Assembly (NCBI GenBank): GCA_051439365.1
Contig: JBFRWC010000214.1
Location: 1-6,639, forward strand
Direction: 5' to 3'
Length of the DNA stretch: 6,639 nucleotides
Source of the DNA: JAAHGY01 sp051439365
GTDB taxonomy: Bacteria > Cyanobacteriota > Cyanobacteriia > CAKZMO01
A program made the position numbers and the translations under genes. Under the pieces are notes generated by a model that ran no database searches, was not told the origin of the DNA, and was given only the letters and a program-made list of their open reading frames with translations. Of the stretch, positions 1 through 5,103 are shown piece after piece. Position 1 is the stretch's first letter; each line of letters opens with the position of its first letter.

Positions 1-245
1 ATTTCCCACATATAACTCCAGATGGTCAATTGCGATCGCTGGACAATCCTTTGCCATGAAATTCTGCCCCTGTATAGCCTACGGCTTAGACTATAACAAC
101 TCCTCACAGGCTTGCGGGTTAACGACATCTTTGAAGTTTAAGGGGATAGATAACGAGTTCCCCTGATTTGACGCACAATAGATTGAACACAATGAAGCGC
201 AAGTGACGTTAGCGCTGGACCAACCGATTTGAGGAGTATTGTTTG
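1..245. other. Upstream region of the cyclophilin gene
   Basis: No gene is visible here. The minus-strand open frames are short, have no ribosome site and overlap the neighbouring coding region. A HIP1 octamer lies at 32-39. Two weak promoter-like pairs face the cyclophilin gene: TTGCCA (51-56) with TATAGC (73-78) at 16 bp spacing, and TTGACG (168-173) with AATGAA (191-196) at 17 bp spacing. TATAAC at 92-97 is a good -10 hexamer without a matching -35. I cannot choose between them by eye. Confidence 0.4.
231..236 (+). promoter_or_regulatory. Ribosome binding site that sets the cyclophilin start
   Basis: GAGGAG lies 9 nt before the ATG at 246. It favours that ATG over the TTG immediately upstream (243), which would add only one residue. 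Confidence 0.75.
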
Positions 246-1088
246 ATGGTGATTTTGAGGACAAATTTTTGGCTGCCATCGCCCCAGTCGCCACAATGGC
301 AGCGGTTTTTCCAGAGATGGGGAGAATTATCTGTGGCCACATTTTTGGTGGTGATTCTCACCAGTCTGGGCCTTGCGATCTTGGCCCCACCCCCAACCTC
401 GGCTTCTGTCAATGATCCCGCGTTTGCCCATCTGCCTCGTCTCAATGGTGATGCGACGGTAGAACTTACGGTTGATGGCAAGGTAATTACGTTGGCCATT
501 GAGGGGAGCGACGCGCCGATTACCGCAGGGAACTTTGTGGATTTAGTGGATCAGGGCTTTTACGATGGCATCAGTTTTCATCGAGTCGTGCGCCAACCCC
601 AGCCCTTTGTCGCCCAAGCGGGTGATCCCCAAAGTCTTGATCCCAATGTGCCAGAGCAAATGCTGGGCACGGGCGGCTATACGGCCCCCAATACCGGGCA
701 GGAACGAACGATTCCCCTGGAGATTTTGCCTAGAGGGGCGGGATCTCCCCTGTATAACACCACGTTTCAGATGGCAGGACTGACCTCTCGCCCTATTCTC
801 AGTCATAGGGAAGGTGCAGTAGCGATGGCTCGATCCCAGGCGTTAGATTCGGCTTCATCTCAGTTTTACATTACCCTGGCGGCTCAACCATTTTTGGATG
901 GCAACTATGCGGTCTTTGGCTTTGTTACTGACGGGATGGATGACGTGCAGGGGATTCGACAGGGCGATCGCATCGAATCCGCCCGTGTCACCGCTGGCTT
1001 GGAAAACCTGGTCCGTCCTAGCCCATCTACAGGGCTGGCCCCGACCCCAGAAATTAGCCCAGAGACTACAAATATCCTAGTGGATTAA
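246..1088 (+). CDS. Cyclophilin-type peptidyl-prolyl cis-trans isomerase, membrane-anchored or exported
   Basis: This 280-residue protein should catalyse cis-trans isomerisation of X-Pro bonds and assist folding outside the cytoplasm (periplasm or thylakoid lumen). A hydrophobic segment at about 30-47 (VATFLVVILTSLGLAILAP) is a signal or membrane anchor, followed by a Pro/Ser-rich linker. The cyclophilin domain covers about 68-245. FHR at 111-113 gives the catalytic Arg113, and F121, Q124 and the QFYI motif at 206-209 fill the other active-site positions. The position of human CypA Trp121 is Phe216 and that of His126 is Tyr221; loss of the Trp is usual in bacterial cyclophilins and goes with weak cyclosporin binding. 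The loop between GDP (126-128) and the GAVAMARS block (190-197) is longer than in compact bacterial PpiA/PpiB, as in cyanobacterial exported forms. The tail is Pro/Thr-rich. The start is set by GAGGAG at 231. The 3' end overlaps the convergent M23 gene by 23 bp. The family is certain; the compartment is inferred. Confidence 0.93.
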   Translation: MVILRTNFWLPSPQSPQWQRFFQRWGELSVATFLVVILTSLGLAILAPPPTSASVNDPAFAHLPRLNGDATVELTVDGKVITLAIEGSDAPITAGNFVDLVDQGFYDGISFHRVVRQPQPFVAQAGDPQSLDPNVPEQMLGTGGYTAPNTGQERTIPLEILPRGAGSPLYNTTFQMAGLTSRPILSHREGAVAMARSQALDSASSQFYITLAAQPFLDGNYAVFGFVTDGMDDVQGIRQGDRIESARVTAGLENLVRPSPSTGLAPTPEISPETTNILVD

Positions 1089-2274
1089 CTGGATTCCCAT
1101 TTTGACGCACTTCAAAGTGGAGGTGGGGACCAGTGGATAACCCCGTGGACCCCACAGCGGCGATCGCCTGCCCCCGCTGCACCATCTGGCCTTCGGTCAC
1201 ATACACTCGACTGGTGTGAGCGTAGAGGGTGGTCAAGCCACCACCGTGGTTAATAATCACCGAGCGACCATAGCCCCCGTACCACCCTGCAAAAATCACC
1301 CGTCCCGAATCAGCGGCCCAGATGGGGGTACCTGTGCTAGCCCCAAAATCAATCCCTGCATGAAAGCGACGATAGCCCAAAATCGGGTGAATCCGGGTAC
1401 CAAATCGACTAGTGAGGGGAGCGTTCACCGGAAACACCATCTGTCCCGTCCCCTGTACTGGTCCCTGGGCGGCGGCAATCCGCTGCTGAATCAAAACCGT
1501 GAGATTCCGAGAATCCCGCTCCAATTGCGACTCTGCGGCTTCCAACGCCTGCCGATCCTGTTGCAGCCGATTCACCAAGCCAGCCTGTTCCTGGGCTTGG
1601 GCCTCGTATTCTTCCTGTTGAGCCAACAATTGCTGGGTCAACAAGGCAATATCATTTTTCTGTCGTTCCACGGTTTGGCGACGCAGGGCCAAGTCATCGG
1701 CTTTGGTTTTCAAATCATCCAAAATGCCGCGATCGCTCTCATAAACCAGCTTCAGTTGGCGGCGACGATCCAGAAAATCGTTCAAATTTTGACTATGGAG
1801 CAACACCGCCCAACCATGACTCCCCTGCTGCCGTTGCAAAAACCGGAGACGGGCAATGGTGGCAAATTGCTGGTCCTGAAACTGCTGTTCCGCGATCGCC
1901 AAATCGGCCTGCAAAACTTTGAGCTGCTGGGTGGCGATCGCCAACTGCTCCTCGTTATAGCTCACCTGCTCCGCCGTTGCCTGGATATTATCCTCCAGTG
2001 CATTTAACCGCGATGCAGCCTGCTGTTCCAGTTGTTGCAGCCGCTCTTGCTCTCGTTGTAGCTGGTTTTGCTTCTGTCTCAACTGCTCCTGTTGCTGGCG
2101 TAAGTCTTCCACACTAGGGGTCGCCTGGGCAACCTGCCAAGCTGGGGAATCCTCCGGCTGAGTCTGTCCCGCCGACCAGAAAGCCAATGCCTGGGGATGC
2201 AGCAAAGCGTGGAGGGCGATCGCCACACCGAAAGCCCCTAGGGCAATCCCCCACCACACTTGCTTAAGACTCAT
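1066..2274 (-). CDS. M23 family murein endopeptidase with EnvC-like coiled coil
   Basis: This 402-residue protein is a probable peptidoglycan hydrolase acting in the periplasm, for example in cell separation or wall remodelling. Residues 5-31 form a hydrophobic signal or anchor; ALA at 29-31 could be a cleavage site. Residues 54-140 and 175-268 are Gln/Glu/Leu-rich coiled coil, interrupted at about 141-172 by a segment like that of EnvC/PcsB proteins (LLHSQNLNDFLDRRRQL). The M23 (LytM) domain spans about 278-402. Zinc ligands are complete: H305 and D309 in HAGID, and H386 in HLHFE; H353 (YAH) and H384 complete the active site. It is therefore predicted to be an active enzyme, unlike E. coli EnvC, which has a degenerate LytM domain and only activates amidases. 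ATG overlaps the stop of the upstream regulator gene (ATGA, 2271-2274), so translation is probably coupled and the two are co-transcribed. No ftsE or ftsX gene is nearby in the window. The target bond is not readable from sequence. Confidence 0.93.
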   Translation of the reverse strand: MSLKQVWWGIALGAFGVAIALHALLHPQALAFWSAGQTQPEDSPAWQVAQATPSVEDLRQQQEQLRQKQNQLQREQERLQQLEQQAASRLNALEDNIQATAEQVSYNEEQLAIATQQLKVLQADLAIAEQQFQDQQFATIARLRFLQRQQGSHGWAVLLHSQNLNDFLDRRRQLKLVYESDRGILDDLKTKADDLALRRQTVERQKNDIALLTQQLLAQQEEYEAQAQEQAGLVNRLQQDRQALEAAESQLERDSRNLTVLIQQRIAAAQGPVQGTGQMVFPVNAPLTSRFGTRIHPILGYRRFHAGIDFGASTGTPIWAADSGRVIFAGWYGGYGRSVIINHGGGLTTLYAHTSRVYVTEGQMVQRGQAIAAVGSTGLSTGPHLHFEVRQNGNPVNPLGYL

Positions 2275-2759
2275 GAGTCTTCATCGGCTGCGCCATCGTC
2301 AGGCCAACTCAGCGGCAAAATAGGACTTTCTTTTGCAGTAGACAGCACAATCGTGGTGCGGGTCTTGGAAATACCCGTAATACTCTTCAATTCTTGACCC
2401 ACCAAGCGCTCCAGCTCCGCTGTGTCCCGGCAGCGAATTTTCAACAGATAGTCATCTTCCCCAGTCACGTGATGACATTCCTGAATTTCGGGCAATCCTT
2501 GGACCTTCTTCAAAAATGTGTTGAGATGCTTAGACTTTTCTAACGTAACCGACACAAAGGCTGTCAGCCCACAGCCGATCGCCTCTGGGTCCACCAAGGC
2601 CGCGTAGCCACTAATGACCCCCCGCTCTTCCAAGCGCCGAACCCGGTCCGCCGTAGCCGGGGCGGATAACTCCAAAACTCCAGCTAGTTCAGACCAAGTG
2701 ATACGTCCTTGGGTCATTAGATATTGGATAGCTCTGAAGTCAACCTCATTTAAATCCAT
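2271..2759 (-). CDS. Lrp/AsnC family transcriptional regulator
   Basis: This 162-residue protein is a probable feast/famine-type DNA-binding regulator that assembles as dimers or octamers and senses an amino acid or related small molecule. The N-terminus (DLNEVDFRAIQYL) matches the family's first helix. A winged helix-turn-helix lies at about 19-50 (ITWSELAGVLELSAPATADR followed by VRRLEERGVISGY). The RAM (ligand-binding and assembly) domain spans about 65-142, with the conserved HHVTGEDDYLLKIRC block at 96-110. The length is typical, with a short acidic tail (DDGAADEDS). There is no clear Shine-Dalgarno before the ATG at 2759; instead an AT-rich dyad sits 6-21 bp upstream. It is the first gene of an operon with the M23 endopeptidase (4-bp ATGA overlap), so the hydrolase may share its autoregulation. 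The ligand and other targets cannot be inferred. Confidence 0.93.
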   Translation of the reverse strand: MDLNEVDFRAIQYLMTQGRITWSELAGVLELSAPATADRVRRLEERGVISGYAALVDPEAIGCGLTAFVSVTLEKSKHLNTFLKKVQGLPEIQECHHVTGEDDYLLKIRCRDTAELERLVGQELKSITGISKTRTTIVLSTAKESPILPLSWPDDGAADEDS

Positions 2760-2764
2760 AAACT

Positions 2765-2780
2765 TAGTTTTTGTAAACTA
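2765..2780 (-). promoter_or_regulatory. Candidate self-operator of the Lrp-type regulator
   Basis: A perfect dyad, TAGTTT-N4-AAACTA, ends 6 bp before the regulator's ATG. The outer TAG...CTA with an AT-rich centre resembles the E. coli Lrp consensus (YAGHAWATTWTDCTR), with one extra central base. Lrp/AsnC genes commonly repress themselves. That this is the binding site is an inference from position and symmetry. Confidence 0.45.
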
Positions 2781-2806
2781 TGCGGTCATAACGCTTTGAT
2801 TTTCAA
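2777..2806 (-). promoter_or_regulatory. Possible promoter of the regulator-M23 operon
   Basis: On the minus strand, TTGAAA (2806-2801, 5 of 6 match to -35) is followed after 18 bp by CATAGT (2782-2777, 4 of 6 match to -10). The -10 overlaps the dyad at 2765-2780, so a bound regulator would block this promoter. Transcription from it would begin within or just after the dyad, leaving a very short leader. Confidence 0.35.
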
Positions 2807-2909
2807 CATTTTACCAGGGCAAACCTTTGTTTTTTTAAGATGTCTCAAAACGTTTCACCCTGACCGATTTCAAGACACAACCGTGGTTCATTGGGAGAAC
2901 TTGGGGATC

Positions 2910-2933
2910 AGGGGATCAACTGACTGAACCCCT
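2910..2933. repeat. Imperfect stem-loop
   Basis: AGGGGATCA (2910-2918) and TGAACCCCT (2925-2933) pair over 9 positions with one A/A mismatch around a 6-nt loop. It is preceded by the direct repeat GGGGATCA-GGGGATCA (2903-2918). No T-run follows on either strand, so it is not a standard terminator. Confidence 0.4.
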
Positions 2934-3007
2934 ATCCCTAGAGAGTTTGACGTAGCAATCGCGTTTTTTCATCCTTCCTCTATAACTTCATCATCTCCCC
3001 ATCTCTA

Positions 3008-3059
3008 TTGAAATATTCAGAATCTATTTAGATTTCGGATTAGATTTCTGAATCTTCAA
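3008..3059. repeat. Long imperfect inverted repeat, AT-rich
   Basis: Arms at 3008-3026 and 3041-3059 are complementary over about 17 of 19 positions: TTGAA...ATTCAGAATCTA against TAGATTTCTGAAT...TTCAA, with one bulged base and a small internal mismatch. The 14-nt loop shares TTAGATTTC with the right arm as a 9-bp direct repeat (3029-3037 and 3040-3048). AATCTA-TT-TAGATT (3021-3034) is a competing perfect hairpin. There is no T-tract and no flanking target-site duplication that I can recognise. Confidence 0.55.
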
Positions 3060-3259
3060 ATCGCTAATATAAGCCTGACAGGTTAGTTCCTCCAATCCTG
3101 GCGGGTGCACCGCATTATACTGTTGGGGCTTACCATATTGCTACAGTAATAAATTTGTATTCATACAATTAATTTAATTCTTGTATCTTCATACTCAAAG
3201 TCTATAGTTTTAAATTATCTATTCCCAGTTCTCCCCAAAAAGCTATTGGTACAAAACAG

Positions 3260-3289
3260 TTGGCATGAAGTACGGAATATGAATATGAA
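3260..3289 (+). promoter_or_regulatory. Possible promoter of the SGNH hydrolase gene
   Basis: TTGGCA (3260-3265) and TATGAA (3284-3289) are spaced by 18 bp. The -10 lies in a GAATAT tandem duplicate (3275-3286). A transcript from here would include all the 14-bp repeats in a leader of roughly 80 nt. The match is modest. Confidence 0.25.
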
Positions 3290-3312
3290 AGGGATAGAGT
3301 GAGCCGGGAAGA

Positions 3313-3384
3313 ATGAATACTGTGATGAACGGGTTGTGATGAACGGGTTGTGATGAACGAGTTGTGATAAACGGGTTGTGGTGA
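3313..3384 (+). promoter_or_regulatory. Chain of four overlapping mini reading frames in the SGNH leader
   Basis: Frame 1 runs 3313-3339 (MNTVMNGL, stop). Its TGA shares the A with the ATG of frame 2 (3339-3353, MNGL). Frame 2 ends in another TGATG that starts frame 3 (3353-3367, MNEL). The TGA of frame 3 overlaps a GTG at 3364 by GTGA, opening frame 4 (3364-3384, MINGLW if GTG starts). The TGA of frame 4 overlaps the GTG at 3381, one of two adjacent GTG starts of the hydrolase gene. Such stop-start overlaps allow termination-reinitiation. No ribosome site is visible just before GTG 3378/3381, so coupling would make sense. The overlaps are read directly; function is inference. Confidence 0.4.
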
Positions 3385-3391
3385 ATGCTGT
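3322..3391 (+). repeat. 14-bp tandem repeat, four copies plus a diverged fifth
   Basis: The unit is GTGATGAACGGGTT. Copies at 3322-3335 and 3336-3349 are identical, 3350-3363 has one change (GAG), 3364-3377 has one change (ATA for ATG), and 3378-3391 is a diverged copy that contains the GTG-GTG start codons of the next gene. The unit length is not a multiple of three. Confidence 0.85.
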
Positions 3392-4376
3392 GCTGAAATT
3401 AGTCGCCTTGGGTTGTGGACTACTCTTCCTCTGTGGTGCCCTTTTGGAAGGATTTCTGCGAGTTGGTCTGGGCTTGGGAACACCGCTGCTTTACCTAGCC
3501 GATGATCAGATGGGGTATCTGCTGGCTCCAAATCAAGCGGTTTGGCGGCGGGGCAACCACATCGTGATTAATCGGTATTCCATGCGCGGGGAAGATATCG
3601 ACCCTGAGCGATCGCCCTCCACTCTTCGCATTTTGCTCTTGGGAGATTCCATTGCCAACGGAGGCTGGTGGACTCCCCAAGAGCAAACGATTTCGGCTCT
3701 GAGTCAAGAAAAATGGCGGGATTGGGGCCAAACTCAGGGATTGCCCACAGTGGAAGTGTTGAATGCGTCGGCCAATTCTTGGGGACCACGGAACGAGTTG
3801 GCCTATCTAGAAAAATTTGGCACCTTTGAAGCTCAACTGCTTATTTTGCTGATCAACACTGATGATCTGTTTGCCACCGCTCCCACCCCCAAGAAAGTGG
3901 GACTAGATCCCAATTACCCCCAGCGCTCCCCAGGATTGGCGTTGATTGAGCTGTACCATCGCTACATTCGTGCCCGGTTGGTCCGTCCTACCCTGGCAAC
4001 GCTGAACCAAGAACAGGGCGATCGCGTCGGCCTCAACCTGGAGGCGATCGAGCATATTGAGGCGATCGCCTCCCACGCCGACAGCCAATTTATCCTAGCT
4101 CACACGCCACTCTTGCGGGAACTAGGCACTCCCGGCCCCCGGAATTATGAAATCGCCGCACGACAACGCCTCACCGACTTGGCCCAAGTCCAGGGCTGGA
4201 CCTACATCGATTTTTTAGAGCCGTTCAATGGGGTGGAGGAATTTAATGGGGCGGAGGACGGGACACAACTATACTGGGATCACATTCATCTCAATACCGT
4301 TGGCAACCAATTTGTGGTGGAAGCGATCGCCAAACACGCTATGATCCGGCTGAAGTCGAAATTTGGCACTTCCTAG
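3378..4376 (+). CDS. SGNH/GDSL family hydrolase with N-terminal membrane anchor
   Basis: This 332-residue protein is a serine esterase/acyl hydrolase of the SGNH fold, anchored by one N-terminal hydrophobic segment (about 5-27) and so probably facing the periplasm. Segment 43-70 (DQMGYLLAPNQ then INRYSMRGED) is the lead-in common to this membrane-anchored SGNH group. Block I is LLLGDSIANGG with nucleophile S91. The block II Asn/Gly region is NASANSWGPRN (129-139), block III is INTDD (159-163), and block V is DHIH with D301 and H304. The triad S91-D301-H304 is complete. Relatives include acetylesterases acting on cell-wall or exopolysaccharide O-acetyl groups; the substrate is unknown. The start is uncertain: GTG at 3378 or 3381 lies in the last copy of a 14-bp repeat without a clear Shine-Dalgarno, and no in-frame start occurs between them and the stop at 3354-3356. 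Four HIP1 sites in the gene suggest long residence. Confidence 0.88.
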   Translation: MVNAVLKLVALGCGLLFLCGALLEGFLRVGLGLGTPLLYLADDQMGYLLAPNQAVWRRGNHIVINRYSMRGEDIDPERSPSTLRILLLGDSIANGGWWTPQEQTISALSQEKWRDWGQTQGLPTVEVLNASANSWGPRNELAYLEKFGTFEAQLLILLINTDDLFATAPTPKKVGLDPNYPQRSPGLALIELYHRYIRARLVRPTLATLNQEQGDRVGLNLEAIEHIEAIASHADSQFILAHTPLLRELGTPGPRNYEIAARQRLTDLAQVQGWTYIDFLEPFNGVEEFNGAEDGTQLYWDHIHLNTVGNQFVVEAIAKHAMIRLKSKFGTS

Positions 4377-4393
4377 AAACTCTAGACACTATA

Positions 4394-4421
4394 GACAGTC
4401 GGGTAGGAATAACCGACTGTC
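4394..4421. repeat. Perfect 9-bp inverted repeat between SGNH and EamA-like genes
   Basis: GACAGTCGG (4394-4402) and CCGACTGTC (4413-4421) form a perfect stem with a 10-nt loop, 17 bp after the SGNH stop and 36 bp before the next ATG. GC content suits a stable RNA hairpin, but the next bases (GTAAGCTAGC) contain no T-tract. It could be a terminator without a U tail, an RNA-processing or stability hairpin, or an operator. Confidence 0.6.
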
Positions 4422-4446
4422 GTAAGCTAGCGAAGGGAAACGATGC

Positions 4447-4454
4447 AAGAGGAG
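4447..4454 (+). promoter_or_regulatory. Ribosome binding site for the EamA-like gene
   Basis: AAGAGGAG lies just before the ATG at 4458 and inside the frame of the alternative ATG at 4443. The competing site for 4443 is AAGGGA at about 4433-4438, 4 nt upstream. A third ATG at 4467 is 12 nt from AAGAGGAG. Confidence 0.5.
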
Positions 4455-4457
4455 CAT

Positions 4458-4919
4458 ATGATCACCATGACACCACAACTTTTAGGCATCATCGTCGGTG
4501 GCGCGTTGCCTGCACTGCTTTATGGCGCATCCAACACATTTGCCAAAATCAGCACCAACGCTGGCATGCCTGTCGGCACCCATCTGCTCTGGATTGGATT
4601 TGCCATTAGTTTAACCGGGGTTGTGTTCAGTTTGATTCTTCCGGACCAAACCCTGACACTCATTCCCTCCCTCAAAGGAGTCGCGTCTTCTTCAACCTTG
4701 GGTTTATTGTGGGGGATGGGAACAGGATGTGTCGCTTTAGGGCTAATTCGCTATCAGGCTCCCTTGGCAAAACTCACCCCCCTGTTCAACATGAATAGCC
4801 TAGTGACAGTGTTTTTGGCTCTAGTGATTTTCGCTGAATGGCAAGACTTAAATCTAGTTCAGCTACTGCTTGGAACCTTACTGATTATTGCTGGAGGTAT
4901 TCTGGTTTCAATTGCTTAG
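4458..4919 (+). CDS. Single-domain EamA-like (DMT superfamily) membrane protein
   Basis: This 153-residue protein (158 from ATG 4443, 150 from ATG 4467) is a predicted inner-membrane protein with about five hydrophobic segments. Counted from 4458, they start near residue 6 (LLGIIVGGALPALLYGASNT), 39 (HLLWIGFAISLTGVVFSLIL), 75 (STLGLLWGMGTGCVALGLI), 102 (LFNMNSLVTVFLALVIFAEW) and 125 (LVQLLLGTLLIIAGGILVSI). The end (FAEWQDLNLVQLLLGTLLIIAGG) matches the closing block of an EamA domain, where an acidic residue and a Gly-rich last helix recur. EamA transporters usually have two such domains (about 300 residues, ten helices). This has one, so it would need to form a dimer, as small multidrug-resistance proteins do. 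No second half lies next to it. The substrate is unknown. It is the next plus-strand gene after the SGNH hydrolase, 81 bp away and separated by a hairpin, so co-transcription is possible but unproven. Confidence 0.78.
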   Translation: MITMTPQLLGIIVGGALPALLYGASNTFAKISTNAGMPVGTHLLWIGFAISLTGVVFSLILPDQTLTLIPSLKGVASSSTLGLLWGMGTGCVALGLIRYQAPLAKLTPLFNMNSLVTVFLALVIFAEWQDLNLVQLLLGTLLIIAGGILVSIA

Positions 4920-4942
4920 CCGAGTTACTTGCTTGGCCAAGT

Positions 4943-4969
4943 TATTTAGCCAATTAACCCGGCCAAATA
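4943..4969 (+). terminator. Weak stem-loop after the EamA-like gene
   Basis: TATTTAGCC (4943-4951) and GGCCAAATA (4961-4969) pair over 9 positions with one mismatch. It follows the stop by 23 bp, has no T-run behind it and is only a weak terminator candidate. A 10-bp palindrome, CTTGGCCAAG, sits just before it at 4932-4941. Confidence 0.25.
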
Positions 4970-4976
4970 GCAATAA

Positions 4977-5065
4977 TGCGTTACGGCTTCGCCCAACACA
5001 TCCTACGGGTGCGACACAGCTAAAAGAGGCGATCGCGTAGGGTGTCGTTAGCGAAGCGTAACGCA
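4977..5065. repeat. MITE-like palindromic element of cyanobacterial type
   Basis: The arms 4977-5007 (begins TGCGTTACGGCTTCGC, ends CCTACG) and 5036-5065 (begins CGTAGGGTGTCG, ends AAGCGTAACGCA) are reverse complements over most of their ~30 nt, with a few mismatches and one indel. The 28-nt middle ends in a HIP1 octamer (5029-5036). Sequences of the GTGCGTTACGCTTCGC...GCGTAGGG type are widely scattered in cyanobacterial genomes. It lies between two convergent 3' ends (4919 and 5104), where a long RNA hairpin could also stop transcription from both sides. No transposase is encoded, so any movement would need help in trans. Confidence 0.7.
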
Positions 5066-5103
5066 CCTTGGGAGGGCTACGATGTGATTTTCTATCAATC
5101 AAC

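Larger units (their letters stand above)
2760..3377. other. 618-bp AT-rich non-coding region between divergent genes
   Basis: No convincing gene, tRNA or known RNA was found. The longest frames with a start that I checked by eye are under about 20 codons or lack ribosome sites. The region carries no HIP1 octamer; none occurs from 2224 to 3607. It holds the regulator's promoter and dyad at the left, an imperfect GC stem at 2910-2933, a long imperfect inverted repeat at 3008-3059, a possible promoter at 3260-3289 and a 14-bp tandem repeat at the right. It separates the leftward regulator operon from the rightward SGNH gene, so it contains both promoters. The middle part (about 3060-3240) shows only AT-rich sequence. 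Confidence 0.6.

Noticed and set aside
1123..1155. GTGGGG...CCCCAC inverted repeat as a terminator for the cyclophilin gene
   Set aside because: The stem is 6 bp with a loop of about 21 nt, there is no T-tract, and it lies inside conserved M23 coding sequence.
1216..2007. 263-codon plus-strand open frame
   Set aside because: It lies antisense to the coiled-coil and M23 coding sequence, has no ribosome site, and its translation is low-complexity Leu/Gln sequence mirroring the Gln/Leu codons of the real gene.
2834..2890. 18-codon minus-strand frame upstream of the regulator (MNHGCVLK...)
   Set aside because: No ribosome site and no recognisable product; frames of this size are expected by chance.
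3322..3391. CRISPR array
   Set aside because: The 14-bp units are head to tail with no spacers, and there are no cas genes.
4041..4069. Repeated GAGGCGATCG within the SGNH gene
   Set aside because: Explained by a HIP1 octamer plus a near copy encoding the repeated EAI residues; no separate element is needed.
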